A stretch of 64,000 bases of DNA from Ichthyobacterium seriolicida (GCF_002369955.1 NZ_AP014564.1:621097-685096), one strand, 5' to 3'; positions 27,312-37,279 are shown, counted from the first letter of the stretch. Numbers and translations: made by a program. The notes: generated by a model not told the origin, from the letters alone.

Positions 27312-28772
27312 ATGAAAAAATATATAACTATGAAAAAATATATAGTACTGTTATTATTACTTACATCATCATCTTGTGTGAAAGATATATTAGACTCTCC
27401 TAAGTCAAATTCTATTTTATATGAAGATGCTTTTAAAACAAAAGATGGAGTAGAGGCATTTATGTCTGGTATCATTAGAAATCTTAGTATGTATAAGGAG
27501 CAGTACTATGAGGGGCATGGATATGTGGCATTGCATTCTGTTTATTTAGCTAGGACTGTAAAAGGTGATGATATAATTATGGGAAAAGCTGGAGATCATT
27601 TTAGTGATGATTCCGAAAACAATGATAGAGATAAAACAGCAGATAGATCACATTTTACATGGGGCTTTTTCTATAGTCTGATAAATCAGTTAAATGTTTT
27701 TATTAAAAATGTCGAAGATGCCAGTATACTTGAAGTAGATGAAAAAGATAAATTTTTATCCGAAAGTAGGGTTTTAAGAGCCTATTGCTACTTTCAATTA
27801 TCTATGGAGTTTCAGTCTGCTTATTCTAACAATAGCAGTAGCGGCAAGCCTTCTCTGCCTATATACAAAAAACCTTCTAATAAAACTTCTGTCGGCAAAA
27901 AGTTTTCTACACTAGAGGACGTGTACGCTTTTATAAAAGCAGAGTTGAAAGAGAGTATTCCTAAACTTAAGGCTGCCAGGATAAATAAGTCTTATATAAA
28001 CTCTGCTGTAGCAAATGGTATTTATGCTAGAGTTTTACAGGTCACTCAAGATGATTGGGCAGCTTGTGAGACAGCTGCTTTAAATGCTTTGGGAGGAAAG
28101 GTCGATGACGTATTAAATTCTAAGTCATATACTACGGGATTTGATGATATATCTAATAGTGAATGGATATGGGGTATGGATCAGACTGATAAACAGCACA
28201 TGGGGGTTACGGTCATGTCATCTTTTTTTGAACCTACTGGTAGAGCATATAGCTCACTTTTTATAAATAAAGAATTTGTCTCTAAGTTTACCGATACAGA
28301 TGTGCGTAAATTATTCATAAAAAATGGTTCTGACGAAAGTGAACCTAAATTATATACAACCAATAAGTTCAAATTTAAATTTAAATCAGATATGGTTTTG
28401 ATGCGAACCTCTGAGATGATGCTAATTGTAGCCGAAGCCAAATTTAGACAGGATAAAGGGGACGCTGCTCACGATATGTTGTATAAACTTCAAAAAAACA
28501 GAGATCCTAGCGCTGCCAAAAGCGCTAATACTGGCGATGCTCTTATGGAGGAAATTCTATTGGAGAGGAGAAAAGAATTATATGGAGAGATGGGAGTAGA
28601 ATGGTTTGATGCTAAGAGATTAGGAAGACCTATAGTTCGCTCTGGAAATCACATGTTAGCAGGCCGGGGATTTGATCTCACTGCAAATGATGTAGGTTTT
28701 TATCTTATGATACCCGAAAAGGAAATAGATGCTAACGATAATGTTACTGATGATATTAATAACGATAGATAA
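27312..28772 (+). CDS. SusD/RagB-family nutrient-binding outer-membrane lipoprotein
   Basis: This 486-residue lipoprotein forms the lid of the SusCD uptake complex. A lipobox is seen in IVLLLLLTSSSC. Two near-identical starts (MKKYIT and MKKYIV at 27312 and 27330) come from a small duplication; the second gives the more compact signal. SusD features include LDSPKSNSILYEDAF, RVLRAYCYFQLSMEF and TSEMMLIVAEAKFR, and near the end EILLERRKELYGEMGVEWFDAKRLGR. It follows the SusC-like gene by five bases. The substrate is unknown, and no glycan-degrading gene lies nearby. Confidence 0.93.
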   Translation: MKKYITMKKYIVLLLLLTSSSCVKDILDSPKSNSILYEDAFKTKDGVEAFMSGIIRNLSMYKEQYYEGHGYVALHSVYLARTVKGDDIIMGKAGDHFSDDSENNDRDKTADRSHFTWGFFYSLINQLNVFIKNVEDASILEVDEKDKFLSESRVLRAYCYFQLSMEFQSAYSNNSSSGKPSLPIYKKPSNKTSVGKKFSTLEDVYAFIKAELKESIPKLKAARINKSYINSAVANGIYARVLQVTQDDWAACETAALNALGGKVDDVLNSKSYTTGFDDISNSEWIWGMDQTDKQHMGVTVMSSFFEPTGRAYSSLFINKEFVSKFTDTDVRKLFIKNGSDESEPKLYTTNKFKFKFKSDMVLMRTSEMMLIVAEAKFRQDKGDAAHDMLYKLQKNRDPSAAKSANTGDALMEEILLERRKELYGEMGVEWFDAKRLGRPIVRSGNHMLAGRGFDLTANDVGFYLMIPEKEIDANDNVTDDINNDR

Positions 28773-28828
28773 CAAGCCCAAGATTAACAAAGAGATCTAT
28801 TTCTAATGTTTCATTAAAAAATACTTTT

Positions 28829-29053
28829 AACCTGACTTCGATTAATAATTTAATTAAAGCACTTGAGAACCTTGAATTAACTGCTATTAAAGAGATTAGT
28901 GTTTGTGATAAAAAGAATGTTTTAGCGTAAGAATTGTTAAATTCCGACTAAATCAGCCTCATAAGCATAAAAAGAGCCCAAAGCCAAAGGGGTATTTACT
29001 TAAATCTAAATAAAATCAAGGGATTCAAGCGTCTTTATTAATCGAAGTCAGGT
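28829..29053. repeat. Family B inverted-repeat element, best-preserved copy
   Basis: Perfect 17-bp inverted ends are ACCTGACTTCGATTAAT (28830-28846) and ATTAATCGAAGTCAGGT (29037-29053), enclosing about 190 bp without a gene. The right inner flank ATTCAAGCGTCTTT parallels GTTCAAGCGTTTTT in the copy at 555-690. It lies in the 592-bp gap between the SusD-like gene and ndk; apart from this element and the terminator at 29094 I see nothing there. Confidence 0.7.
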
Positions 29054-29093
29054 AATAAAGTGATTTGAACGCAGTAAGCAAATCAGATAAAAC

Positions 29094-29124
29094 AAAAAAA
29101 GCTGCCTCGGTTTTGAGACAGCTT
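29094..29124 (-). terminator. Intrinsic terminator for the ndk direction
   Basis: Read on the minus strand, AAGCTGTCTC pairs with GAGGCAGCTT (one mismatch) around a short AAAACC loop and is followed by a run of T. It lies about 240 bp downstream of the ndk stop codon, on the same strand. Confidence 0.6.
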
Positions 29125-29364
29125 CTTAATACCCTATACTTAAGACCTTCCTATGAAAATAGTTTGGAAAACAATTACTTGAAGATAATTGTTTCAATAG
29201 AAAAATTAAGAAAAAACCATTGGTTTTTACCAAAAAACGTCTTCTCTATTTATCATTAAATTTCTATTATTTCAAGGGTTATTACTTTACTGAGAGGATA
29301 TAACCTAACTCAAGTTTAAAAATTTATCTCTATTTGATTGTGTAGTCAGCTGACTACAAGAAAA

Positions 29365-29793
29365 TTAGATATTTAAAATTTCATCATCAGAGAAATGTAG
29401 ATCTATCTCTCTCTTGGCACTTTGATCGCTGTCGGAACCGTGTATCGCATTAAAACTGATAGATTTACCATATAGTTTCCTTATAGATCCCTCTCTAGCA
29501 TTTTCAGGATTAGTATCCCCTATAAAAGATCTAAATTCCTCAACTGCATTTTCCTTTTTCAATACTCCAGCCAATATAGGACCTGAAATCATAAAGTCTA
29601 CTAATTCAGGAAAAAAAGGACGCTCGCTGTGCTCTTGGTAAAATAATTCAGCTTCACTCTTGGTGAATCTCTTCATCTTTAAAGCCACTATATCAAAACC
29701 AGCTTCTATTATCTTGTCTAAGATAATACCTGCCTTTTTCGCTTCTACCGCATCTGGCTTTATCATTGTTAAAGTTGTGTTCCCTCTATTCAT
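29365..29793 (-). CDS. ndk: Nucleoside diphosphate kinase
   Basis: This 142-residue enzyme balances nucleoside triphosphate pools. Signatures are TLTMIKPDAVEA at the start, FYQEHSERPFFPELVDFM, GPILAGVLKKENAV, and NAIHGSDSDQSA with the catalytic histidine near residue 115. Length matches the family (~140). It follows the exchanger gene on the same strand with 44 bp between. Confidence 0.97.
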   Translation of the reverse strand: MNRGNTTLTMIKPDAVEAKKAGIILDKIIEAGFDIVALKMKRFTKSEAELFYQEHSERPFFPELVDFMISGPILAGVLKKENAVEEFRSFIGDTNPENAREGSIRKLYGKSISFNAIHGSDSDQSAKREIDLHFSDDEILNI

Positions 29794-29837
29794 ATCAAAA
29801 TACTTTTTATATTAAACTGAAAATCAAAATTATAATT

Positions 29838-30779
29838 TTACATCAAAACACTAATTATAAAATACGAGTACAATACGAGTAGAATTATTCCCTTTTTTCT
29901 GCCTAAAACCATTTTCTTAGGAATGATAGTTAGAGGTATAACCATACTCGAAATAATCAGCATCCATATATAATCGTCTAACATGTTCATATTTAATAAT
30001 TCTATAGGCTTTACTACAACTGTGATTCCCAATACTACCAGAATATTAAATATATTAGAACCTATTAAATTACCAACAGATAAGGCATTTTCTTTTTTTA
30101 TAATTCCAGCTATAGAAGTAGCTAGCTCTGGAATACTCGTTCCTATAGAAATCAAACTTATAGATATAATCCTCTCACTGACACCTAGAGATTTAGCTAG
30201 AGAAATACTTCCTTGTATTAGCATTTCGCCCCCTGCCCAAAGGGATACAGAGCCTATCACGAAATATAAAATAGTCTTGTATATCCCTATAGTTACTAAG
30301 TCTTCATCGAATTCACCATTGTTATTTTCTCTAAGACCTTTCCTAATTGATAAAAACAGAAATATTAAAAAACACAAGAGCATGAATCCTCCATCATATC
30401 TATCTAAATATTTATCCCTAAAAAATAAAAAATATAGCAATAGAGATGAAAATACCATCATAGGAGCATCTTTTAGATAAAAATCTCTAGTTAGCATTAC
30501 TGGTCTTAGAATTACAGCTATAGCTAATATAAGACCTATATTGGCTATATTAGATCCAACTACATTTCCTAGTGAAATATCCATAGCTCCATCTAATACA
30601 GCTTTGATACTGACCATTAATTCAGGAGCAGAAGTTGCAAATGACACTATAGTCATCCCTATTACAGCTCGAGATATTTTTAATCTTAATGAGATAGAAA
30701 CAGAAGACTTTACTAAGGCATAGCCTCCAAAGGATAGCAATGAAAAACCTAGAATTATACTCAATAAATTCATACTCAT
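29838..30779 (-). CDS. Calcium/sodium antiporter (CaCA family, YrbG-like)
   Basis: This 313-residue inner-membrane exchanger has about ten helices and the two inverted alpha-repeat motifs of the family: TSAPELMVSIKAVLDG followed by GNVVGSNIANIGLIL (residues ~50-90), and GTSIPELATSIAGII followed by GNLIGSNIFNILVVLG (~210-250). It would extrude Ca2+ in exchange for Na+ or H+. It sits between pdxA and ndk on the minus strand. Confidence 0.93.
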   Translation of the reverse strand: MSMNLLSIILGFSLLSFGGYALVKSSVSISLRLKISRAVIGMTIVSFATSAPELMVSIKAVLDGAMDISLGNVVGSNIANIGLILAIAVILRPVMLTRDFYLKDAPMMVFSSLLLYFLFFRDKYLDRYDGGFMLLCFLIFLFLSIRKGLRENNNGEFDEDLVTIGIYKTILYFVIGSVSLWAGGEMLIQGSISLAKSLGVSERIISISLISIGTSIPELATSIAGIIKKENALSVGNLIGSNIFNILVVLGITVVVKPIELLNMNMLDDYIWMLIISSMVIPLTIIPKKMVLGRKKGIILLVLYSYFIISVLM

Positions 30780-30907
30780 AAAATGCGGCTAAATTAACAA
30801 AATGGAAAATTAACTGTATCAATAAAAATCTGAAAATCCACTTGCTCAAACAAGTAGAAAGAAAATCCCCTTAAGTAATTGAACTTTTATCAATTCAAAT
30901 AGCTATA

Positions 30908-31933
30908 TCAAGAGTATAGCTCTTTGTAGATGTTATTTTTTTTAAAAATATCTACAGCTAAAAAAACTGCTTTCCTAAAGGAATTTTCATTTGCTATTCC
31001 CTGTCCTGCTATGCCAAAAGCTGTTCCATGATCTGGAGAAGTCCTAGTTCTTTCCAAGCCAGCAGTGAAATTAACTCCTTCATCGGTAGAGAGCATTTTA
31101 AAAGGCATTAAGCCCTGATCGTGATACATAGATAAAACAGCATCGTATTTCATATGGTTCCCCCTGATAAAAAAACTATCAGCAGAGAAAGGACCAAAAA
31201 CTAATTTTCTATTTTCGTAGAAGTTTTTTATAACTGGTTTGATCACGCTGTCGTCTTTTTCTCCTATAATTCCTTGATCTCCACAGTGTGGATTTAGCCC
31301 TAAAACAGCTATTTTAGGATTTGAAATTCCAAAATCTCTCTTAAGAGATTTTATCATGATATTCAGTTTTTTGCTTAGAATCTCTTCAGTTATATTTTTA
31401 TCCACTTCCGATATAGGAATATGACCTGTCACCACTGCTAATCTTATGTAATCACTAACCATGAACATTAGAGATTCCCCTTCTAGTTCATGTTCTAAAT
31501 ACTCTGTATGGCCTACAAAATCAAATCCGCTGCTTGAAATATTTTTCTTGCTTATAGGAGCAGTTACTAGAACATCTATATCTTTATTTTTTAGAGATGC
31601 AGTAGCTGACTCTAAAGATTCTAATGCACATTGTCCAGAGATTTGGGTAGGTGTACCCAACTGTATTGAAATATTATCATCGTGATTTTTAGCCAGGATA
31701 TTTAATTTATTATCGCCAATCTGAGAAGGGTTATAAATTTTATTTATCGGAATTTCTTCCATATTTATTTTTTTCATGTATTTACATAGGACATCTGATG
31801 AGCTAAATAATACAGGTGTACATATAGACAACATATCAGCATTGGAAAATGTCTTTAAAAATACTTCTAACCCTATTCCATTTATATCACCAGTAGAAAT
31901 ACCTACCCTAATTTTTTTTTTATTTGAAATCAT
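30908..31933 (-). CDS. pdxA: 4-hydroxythreonine-4-phosphate dehydrogenase
   Basis: This 341-residue enzyme acts in the DXP-dependent pathway of pyridoxal phosphate synthesis. Signatures: RVGISTGDINGIGLEVFLK at the start, VTAPISKKNI, FVGHTEYLE (metal His), LGLNPHCGDQG (metal His), and LSMYHDQGLMPFKML (metal His near residue 268). Length is normal. A likely promoter lies about 30 bp upstream. Confidence 0.95.
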   Translation of the reverse strand: MISNKKKIRVGISTGDINGIGLEVFLKTFSNADMLSICTPVLFSSSDVLCKYMKKINMEEIPINKIYNPSQIGDNKLNILAKNHDDNISIQLGTPTQISGQCALESLESATASLKNKDIDVLVTAPISKKNISSSGFDFVGHTEYLEHELEGESLMFMVSDYIRLAVVTGHIPISEVDKNITEEILSKKLNIMIKSLKRDFGISNPKIAVLGLNPHCGDQGIIGEKDDSVIKPVIKNFYENRKLVFGPFSADSFFIRGNHMKYDAVLSMYHDQGLMPFKMLSTDEGVNFTAGLERTRTSPDHGTAFGIAGQGIANENSFRKAVFLAVDIFKKNNIYKELYS

Positions 31934-32293
31934 TATATTTCTATCGAAATAAATAAGGCGGCAAAATTACAAATAATATAGACCTAAGTTCGACTGATAA
32001 ATCGCTTAATAAGAGCAATTGAAATCCTTGATTTTTATAGGGGTTAATGGTAAGTTAGAGTTACAGTTATTTCATCATTTTTCATAGTTTTAGGAGCTAT
32101 TTGCCTGAAACTTGGATTCTTTTTGCAAAACTCACTGGGTAAATTGAAATACTTGAGTAGTACTATCCTGCCATAACGCAGTAGGTTCTAGCATAAGCAC
32201 TTGATCTTTATTCTCTACTTTTTGGAGAAAGTCTTTACTCAGAGAGAGCTAAAATGAGTTCAATATTAAAAGAAGTGTTTTTATACACTTTCT
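31934..32293. other. 360-bp gene-free region with a family B left-end fragment
   Basis: ACCTAAGTTCGACTGATAAA at 31982-32001 resembles the family B left terminus, most closely the copy at 62953. No right terminus is found within 400 bp. No RNA gene or open frame of note is seen. Confidence 0.45.
31962..31969 (-). promoter_or_regulatory. Promoter -7 element of pdxA
   Basis: On the minus strand these bases read TAATTTTG, a perfect TAnnTTTG element, 29 bp before the pdxA ATG. The -33 TTG is not clear. Confidence 0.4.
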
Positions 32294-33583
32294 TTAAAAA
32301 GGAAATCTAGGTTTTGTTATTACCATTTTTTTTAAATAATTGTAACTTGCCTTACCGACTATCGAATTACCAGTTTCCCAATCTGTGTAATAAGTCCAAC
32401 CTGCTCCATAAAGTATATTGGAATCACTTTTTGAATAAGATTCCCCCCAACCCCAGTTCATATGTAAAAAAAGATAGCCATATTTTGAATAAAAGTAACC
32501 ATCGCAAACCCAAGCATGACCTCCGCTATAGGTATAACGAATACTACTATTATTAATAGGCCAATAAGTAATACCAAACAAATAAGCATCTTTAACTTTC
32601 CTTTCCATAGACCCCCTTAATACAACAGGACGTCCATCAGCTAGAGAATGCACAACATCACTAGAGTTATAATTAGAGACATTAGCATCTATTTCCATTG
32701 CTTCAAATAGCCCTACAGATTCTCCTGAATAAGCCCCAGTATAATTTACTCCCCATTCAGCATCTGTATAATAGCCTATCATATAAAGAAATTTACGAGT
32801 AGCTTCGGTTCCTTCAGTAAGTTTCATTGCACTAAAATTAGGATAATGAAAATCAAAATTATCAAGCTTCTTAGGTCTGTTAGGGTTATTGTAGTAATAA
32901 TAAAAAAGAGTTTGACCTATTGCAACAGGTACGCACCCAACAGTCATTTTTTTACCATTCATCATTACGAAAAACCCCTTTTCTTTATCCTGACTCCAAT
33001 AGGTTTTAAGTAGGGGATTCACCCTGTCAGCTCTCGGGTCTATACCACCACCACCTATTATCATTGGAAACAGACTAAATTTCATTGAAGGATTAGATGC
33101 TAAATATTTATCCTGAGCTATTTTACCTTCAACAAATGAGTTTATATAGTCAATAAGACCAGGATTTACGTTATTGGGGTTAAATTTATTTTCAGAATAA
33201 AATAAAACAGGGGGCACTTTATTTATATTCAAATCTAAATAACTAGTTAGAAAATAACCATTTTTTTTGAGGCAAACTAGCTTTAATAATGGTTCGTGTT
33301 GAGTTAATCTAAAATCGTAAATAGTATCAATATCAGATATCCTAAGAGGATTACTTAACACATTAGAATTACGGGAATAGGTTGCAGTATTTGAATTCTC
33401 AGAATCATATTGTAAGAAAGTAGTATTTAAATATTTTAAGGCATCAGATACTTTATCAATATCTTCAATCTTTTTTTTATCGGGAACATCCGATAAATTA
33501 GAATCAATGAAATGATCTTTATTACAACTGCATATAAAAAAAAGGACGAAAAAAAGAAACAAGCTATTATTATATTTATACAT
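32294..33583 (-). CDS. C10-family (streptopain-like) cysteine protease lipoprotein
   Basis: This 429-residue protein has a lipoprotein signal (FLFFVLFFICSCNKD) and a pro-region of about 185 residues, followed by a C10 peptidase domain. NPLLKTYWSQDKEKGFFVMM precedes catalytic Cys217 in MTVGCVPVAIGQTLFYYYY, and catalytic His356 lies in SGGHAWVCDGY. The conserved LHMNWGWGESYS follows. C10 enzymes include SpeB of Streptococcus and PrtT/interpain of oral Bacteroidota, and often act on host proteins. Here the protease would sit on the cell surface. It is flanked by an element fragment and a decayed lipoprotein, an accessory setting. The missing CPxxxGCVAT form (here KMTVGCVPVAI) is a mild divergence. 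Confidence 0.85.
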   Translation of the reverse strand: MYKYNNSLFLFFVLFFICSCNKDHFIDSNLSDVPDKKKIEDIDKVSDALKYLNTTFLQYDSENSNTATYSRNSNVLSNPLRISDIDTIYDFRLTQHEPLLKLVCLKKNGYFLTSYLDLNINKVPPVLFYSENKFNPNNVNPGLIDYINSFVEGKIAQDKYLASNPSMKFSLFPMIIGGGGIDPRADRVNPLLKTYWSQDKEKGFFVMMNGKKMTVGCVPVAIGQTLFYYYYNNPNRPKKLDNFDFHYPNFSAMKLTEGTEATRKFLYMIGYYTDAEWGVNYTGAYSGESVGLFEAMEIDANVSNYNSSDVVHSLADGRPVVLRGSMERKVKDAYLFGITYWPINNSSIRYTYSGGHAWVCDGYFYSKYGYLFLHMNWGWGESYSKSDSNILYGAGWTYYTDWETGNSIVGKASYNYLKKMVITKPRFPF

Positions 33584-33678
33584 GACTAAGATTTTTTAAG
33601 AATATTGTAATAATTTTATGTATCATTACAACGATTCAAGTTGATTTTTCAGGACTTGTGTGAATATACACAAAAAAA

Positions 33679-34480
33679 ATGAAAGACTTTACAAAATTTA
33701 CATGTATATTATTCACAATTTTTATAATTATCGTTTTTACTAAAGGTTGTGTGAATAATCAAGAAGATCAACCAATAGGAGGAGATACAAGACCACCACA
33801 GCTTTTTTTATGATTTAGATTTTATATTAATAAACCTAGATTTTAATAAAGAGGATAGTTTAAAAGTGGAAATAAAAGCTGTAGATGAAATAAAAACAAT
33901 TGGATCTTTCTTTTATCTCAGTAAAAACACAGGTACATATTATAGAAATAGATTACATATAATATTCTTACCTCATAATAATTATTCATCTATAGATAAT
34001 GGCAATAATTTTATAGATAATACAGACAGTACAATAGAAGGTGAATTCCTTGAAGTAAATGATGATATTGATCATTCTTTATGGGGTGTATTTTTCGATG
34101 AAAACAATGACAATTATAATAAACATGGTGATCCAAATTGGGATTTTTATGATGGATATAAAGGAAAGGAGAACCGAAATTTAAGAGGGATTAAAAGAAC
34201 TTTTAATCTAAAAATATTTAAAAACGATTCTATTATTATTTTCAATAAAAACTTTACAGTAAAAACAGAAAAAAACCTAGAAAAGAGAATAGAGTATTTA
34301 GAAACAGAAATATTTGAAATGGAAGGGGTTACTAAAAAGGCTACAATCCATGAAAAAACATGGGATAATTCAGGAAAAAATTTAAAAGATCACTTTAGTA
34401 AAAATCAAGAAGATATAGGAAAGATATTTATCATAAATGAAGTTGAACTTAAAACTTTTATGTATATACATAGGCTGTAG
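33679..34480 (+). pseudogene. Lipoprotein of unknown function, frameshifted in a poly-T run
   Basis: ATG 33679 begins a good lipoprotein signal (FIIIVFTKGC). The frame stops after 45 codons just past a run of seven T (33803-33809, CAGCTTTTTTTATGA). With six T it would continue as FYDLDFILINLDFN and then into a frame open to 34480, with KTIGSFFYLSKNTGTYYRNR and, further on, WDNSGKNLKDHFSKNQEDIG. The intact product would be about 266 residues. I do not recognise the family. It is divergent from the C10 protease, 95 bp away, so the two could once have been co-regulated. Confidence 0.65.
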
Positions 34481-34736
34481 TGCTCTATGGTTTATTTAAA
34501 CTATTATTTTTCAAAAGTATGCCACTATTATTTTAGGTTCAAGACAACTTAAGGTAAATTTATGTGCGCGTAAACCCTTATCTTATCTATGAAAATGAGT
34601 ATATAATTCGTTTGAGAATTTCTGGGGTAAAGTCATGTCTATTTTACGGTTATTTCACCTAGATATGGCAAGCGAAAAAAGTTAGTAAATTGACTAATGT
34701 AGGTCGTTATATTATCAACAAAACTTTTGACAAATT

Positions 34737-34953
34737 AGCCCAGATTATTCATGGTTATATTTCAATATTTGATATGAGGTGTTAATTTTAAAGGGTTTTA
34801 ACCAAATCTAGACCACTTTAGATATTCCCCAAAAATGAGGAATAAAAACACATTGTTTATAACCTGAGTTAGATTGATAATTACTTGGAAATACTGGATA
34901 AAAAACGATAGATTTAACCTTAAAAAGTCATATGACTATGAATAATCCAGGTT
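34737..34953. mobile_element. IS1380 short non-autonomous derivative
   Basis: It has the same form as 9648-9860: left end GCCCAGATTATTCATGG, the start of the transposase gene (ATGAGGAATAAAAACACATT), then a direct jump to the right ~100 bp ending TATGACTATGAATAATCC-AGGTT. The transposase body is deleted. Confidence 0.75.
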
Positions 34954-35470
34954 AGGCTTGTCAATTGCTGAAAAACGCGAGGAAGAAAATCTCTTTTAGT
35001 CAAGGAGAAATAGAATTAGATGAGAGTTGTTTTGGTTCTAAACGAGTTAGAGGAAAAGGGGGATGAGGATCAGGATGAAAAGTTCCATTATTTGGTATGT
35101 TAAAGAGAGAAGGGAAAGTTTATACATAAATTGTAAAAAACTGTTTATCATTAGTAATAATGCCTATTATAGAGAGTAGAGCAAGTAAAGAAAGTACAAT
35201 TTATACCGATGGATTTAAGTCTTATGAGGGCTTGGTAAATTATGGTTACAAGAGGTATTATAGAGTAAAACATAGTGAAAATGAATTTACAAAGGGAGTA
35301 AATCACATTAATGGAATTGAGAATTTTTGGGTACTGTGTAAAGTTTGATTATCCATGTGTTCATAAACACAAGTTTTATTATCATCTAAAAGAGTGTGAA
35401 TGGAGGTTTAATTATCGCAATGAAAATTTGTATTTTTATCTGTGTAAAATGGCTAAGAAAAAATCCCCTT
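34954..35470 (+). pseudogene. IS1595 (ISXO2-like) transposase remnant
   Basis: Pieces of an ISXO2-type DDE transposase can be read in different frames: LDESCFGSKRVRGK (34998 on), then LKREGKVY, TIYTDGFKSYEGLVNYGY (35190-35245), VNHINGIENFW (35302-35334) and LKECEWRFNYRNENLY (35383-35430). Frame changes and stops between them (the ISXO2 domain is broken at least three times) rule out activity. Both ends are lost to the flanking IS1380 copies. Confidence 0.75.
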
Positions 35471-37081
35471 AACCTGGATTATTCATGGTTATATTTCAAT
35501 ATTGGGTATAAAGTGTTAATTTTAGTAGGGTTAACTAAAAAACAACGACTTTATATAAGGCCCAAAAATGAGGAATAAAAACACATTATTTTATAGAGGG
35601 AAGACTTCTGTTGAATTAACTTTTTCATCATCAGAAATTAGTTCTGATGGATCTTTAATCATGCTTGAAAAACTAGAACCAGATCATAGATTGATTCATT
35701 ATTACAGTAAGTTTTTACTTGATACTCGAGACTCTAGATTTATTACTTATAGCAGAAGGTATCAGTTAAAGCAAAGGGTTTATATGATCATGTTAGGCTA
35801 TCAAGACGCCAATGATGTTAATCATTTACAGAATGATCCTTTATTCAAAGATGTTCTTCAAGGTAATTTGGCCTCTCAACCCACTATATCAAGATTTGAG
35901 AATAGCTTGGGATAAACAGGGCTGTCTTTAAGTTTTTGTGATGGCGTGGGTTATACAAATATGTTTCAAGTTTATCTGATCGTAAGAGAATAGTTATTGA
36001 CGTAGATTCAACTGATGATCCAACTCATGGCAGTCAACAATTGTCAATGTTTAACGGTTATTATAGTCAATTCATGTACAATGAACTATTTTTTCATGAT
36101 GGAAAAACAGGACAGATTATCCTTCCTGTACTCCGCCCAGGAAATAGTCATTCTAATAAATGGTATGTGAGTATTTTAAAGCGAATAATTATCAAAATAC
36201 GTGAGAGTCACCCAGAGATGGAAATAATTATTAGAAGTGATAGCGGCTTTAGTTGCGCTCCTTTTTACCAATTAGTAGATGATTTTGATTTACTATATGT
36301 GACAGGCATAGCGAGCAATGAAGTTTTAAAAAGAAAGGTATCTTGGTCAAAAAATGCTGTAAAAAAAATGTATTTAGATCAGGGAGAGAAGCACCAACAT
36401 TTTATGAGTTTTACGTACAAAGCCAAGAGTTGGCACAAGCCTCAACAGTGCTATTCTAAAGTTGAGAGTACAGGATTAGGGATGAACATAAGGCATTTTT
36501 CTAGTAATCTTCCCCAAAAGGATGCTAGAGAAATTTACTTTGACTTTTATGTGAAAAGAGGTGATTCAAGTGAAAATAGAATAAAAGAAGTTAAAAATAT
36601 GTGTTTTTCTGATCGTTTGTCAAATCATAGTTTTCTTGCTAATTTTTTTCGACTTATGATGAGTAGTCTTGCCTATGAAATGTTTTTATTACTGAAACAG
36701 AAGATAAAGAAAACAAGATTTGAAGTAGCAAAAAAATGGTTAATCAGTTTCGATTAGAACCTATCTTTCTCAAGGTAGGAGCAACGATTAAAATTACCAA
36801 AAGGCGAATCTATTATCAGCTATCTAAATCTTTTGTTTACAAGGGTTTATTTCGGGAAATTATTACCCAGTAACGGTTGTTTATTTGTGAAATGAACAAC
36901 CTTGGGATAGTTACGCCTTGTCGTTAAAAAACCATGTAAAAACACTAAAAAAGAGCATTGTCATCCTAAAAAAAGGTGCAAAAAAACGACAAAGAAGATG
37001 AGTTCTCTTCGATTAGTAAAAAAGTTAAGGAAAAAATATCACGTCTAATCTATTTTAGTATGACTATGAATAATGCGGGTT
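35471..37081 (+). mobile_element. IS1380-family insertion sequence, full length, inactive
   Basis: The ends are AACCTGGATTATTCATGG (35471-35488) and GACTATGAATAATGCGGGTT (37062-37081), imperfect inverted repeats about 1.6 kb apart, the usual IS1380 length. It holds one transposase reading interrupted by a frameshift. After the transposase about 320 bp carry no gene. It is the parent of the fragments at 1, 5533, 9648 and 34737. Confidence 0.8.
35568..36757 (+). pseudogene. IS1380 DDE transposase, frameshifted
   Basis: The N-terminal part (MRNKNTLFYRGKTSVELTF, LGYQDANDVNHLQNDPLF, ASQPTISRFENS) ends at a stop at 35915, where the sequence CTTGGGATAAACAG departs from CTTTGACAAACAAG in the copy at the window start. 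The catalytic part resumes in another frame with VIDVDSTDDPTHGS (first Asp), IIRSDSGFS (second Asp), and ENRIKEVKNMCFSDRLSNH (Glu region). All DDE pieces exist but not in one frame. Confidence 0.85.
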
Positions 37082-37219
37082 AAGTTGTCTTGAACCTAAT
37101 TTTAAATATCTTTTTTATAATTCAACATTATTATTTAAGATAGTTTATATTTAGATAAGCGTGGAGAAAAAAATATTAATTGAATTCAGTTTTTCAGACA
37201 AACCTGATTTAATAGCATT

Positions 37220-37249
37220 AAAAAAGGGGCATAAAAACACCCCTTTTTT
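37220..37249 (-). terminator. Bidirectional intrinsic terminator after the coiled-coil lipoprotein
   Basis: AAAAAAGGGG (37220-37229) pairs perfectly with CCCCTTTTTT (37240-37249) across a 10-base loop. It lies 31 bp beyond the stop of the minus-strand lipoprotein gene and would work on both strands. Confidence 0.8.
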
Positions 37250-37279
37250 GAAAATTAAAATATTTTGAATCTATCCATG

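Larger units (their letters stand above)
34536..37096. mobile_element. Nest of mobile elements inside a family C element
   Basis: Family C termini GGTTCAAGACAACTTAA (34536-34552) and TTAAGTTGTCTTGAACC (37080-37096) bound this stretch. The first ~180 bp closely match the 13970 end of the other family C copy. Inside lie, in order, an IS1380 derivative (34737-34953), an IS1595-type remnant (34954-35470) and a longer IS1380 copy (35471-37081). The rest of the family C interior is gone. Confidence 0.75.

Noticed and set aside
29065..29259. 64-codon frame between the family B element and ndk
   Set aside because: It runs through a strong intrinsic terminator hairpin (29094-29124), starts with TTG inside element-derived sequence and shows no recognisable protein features.
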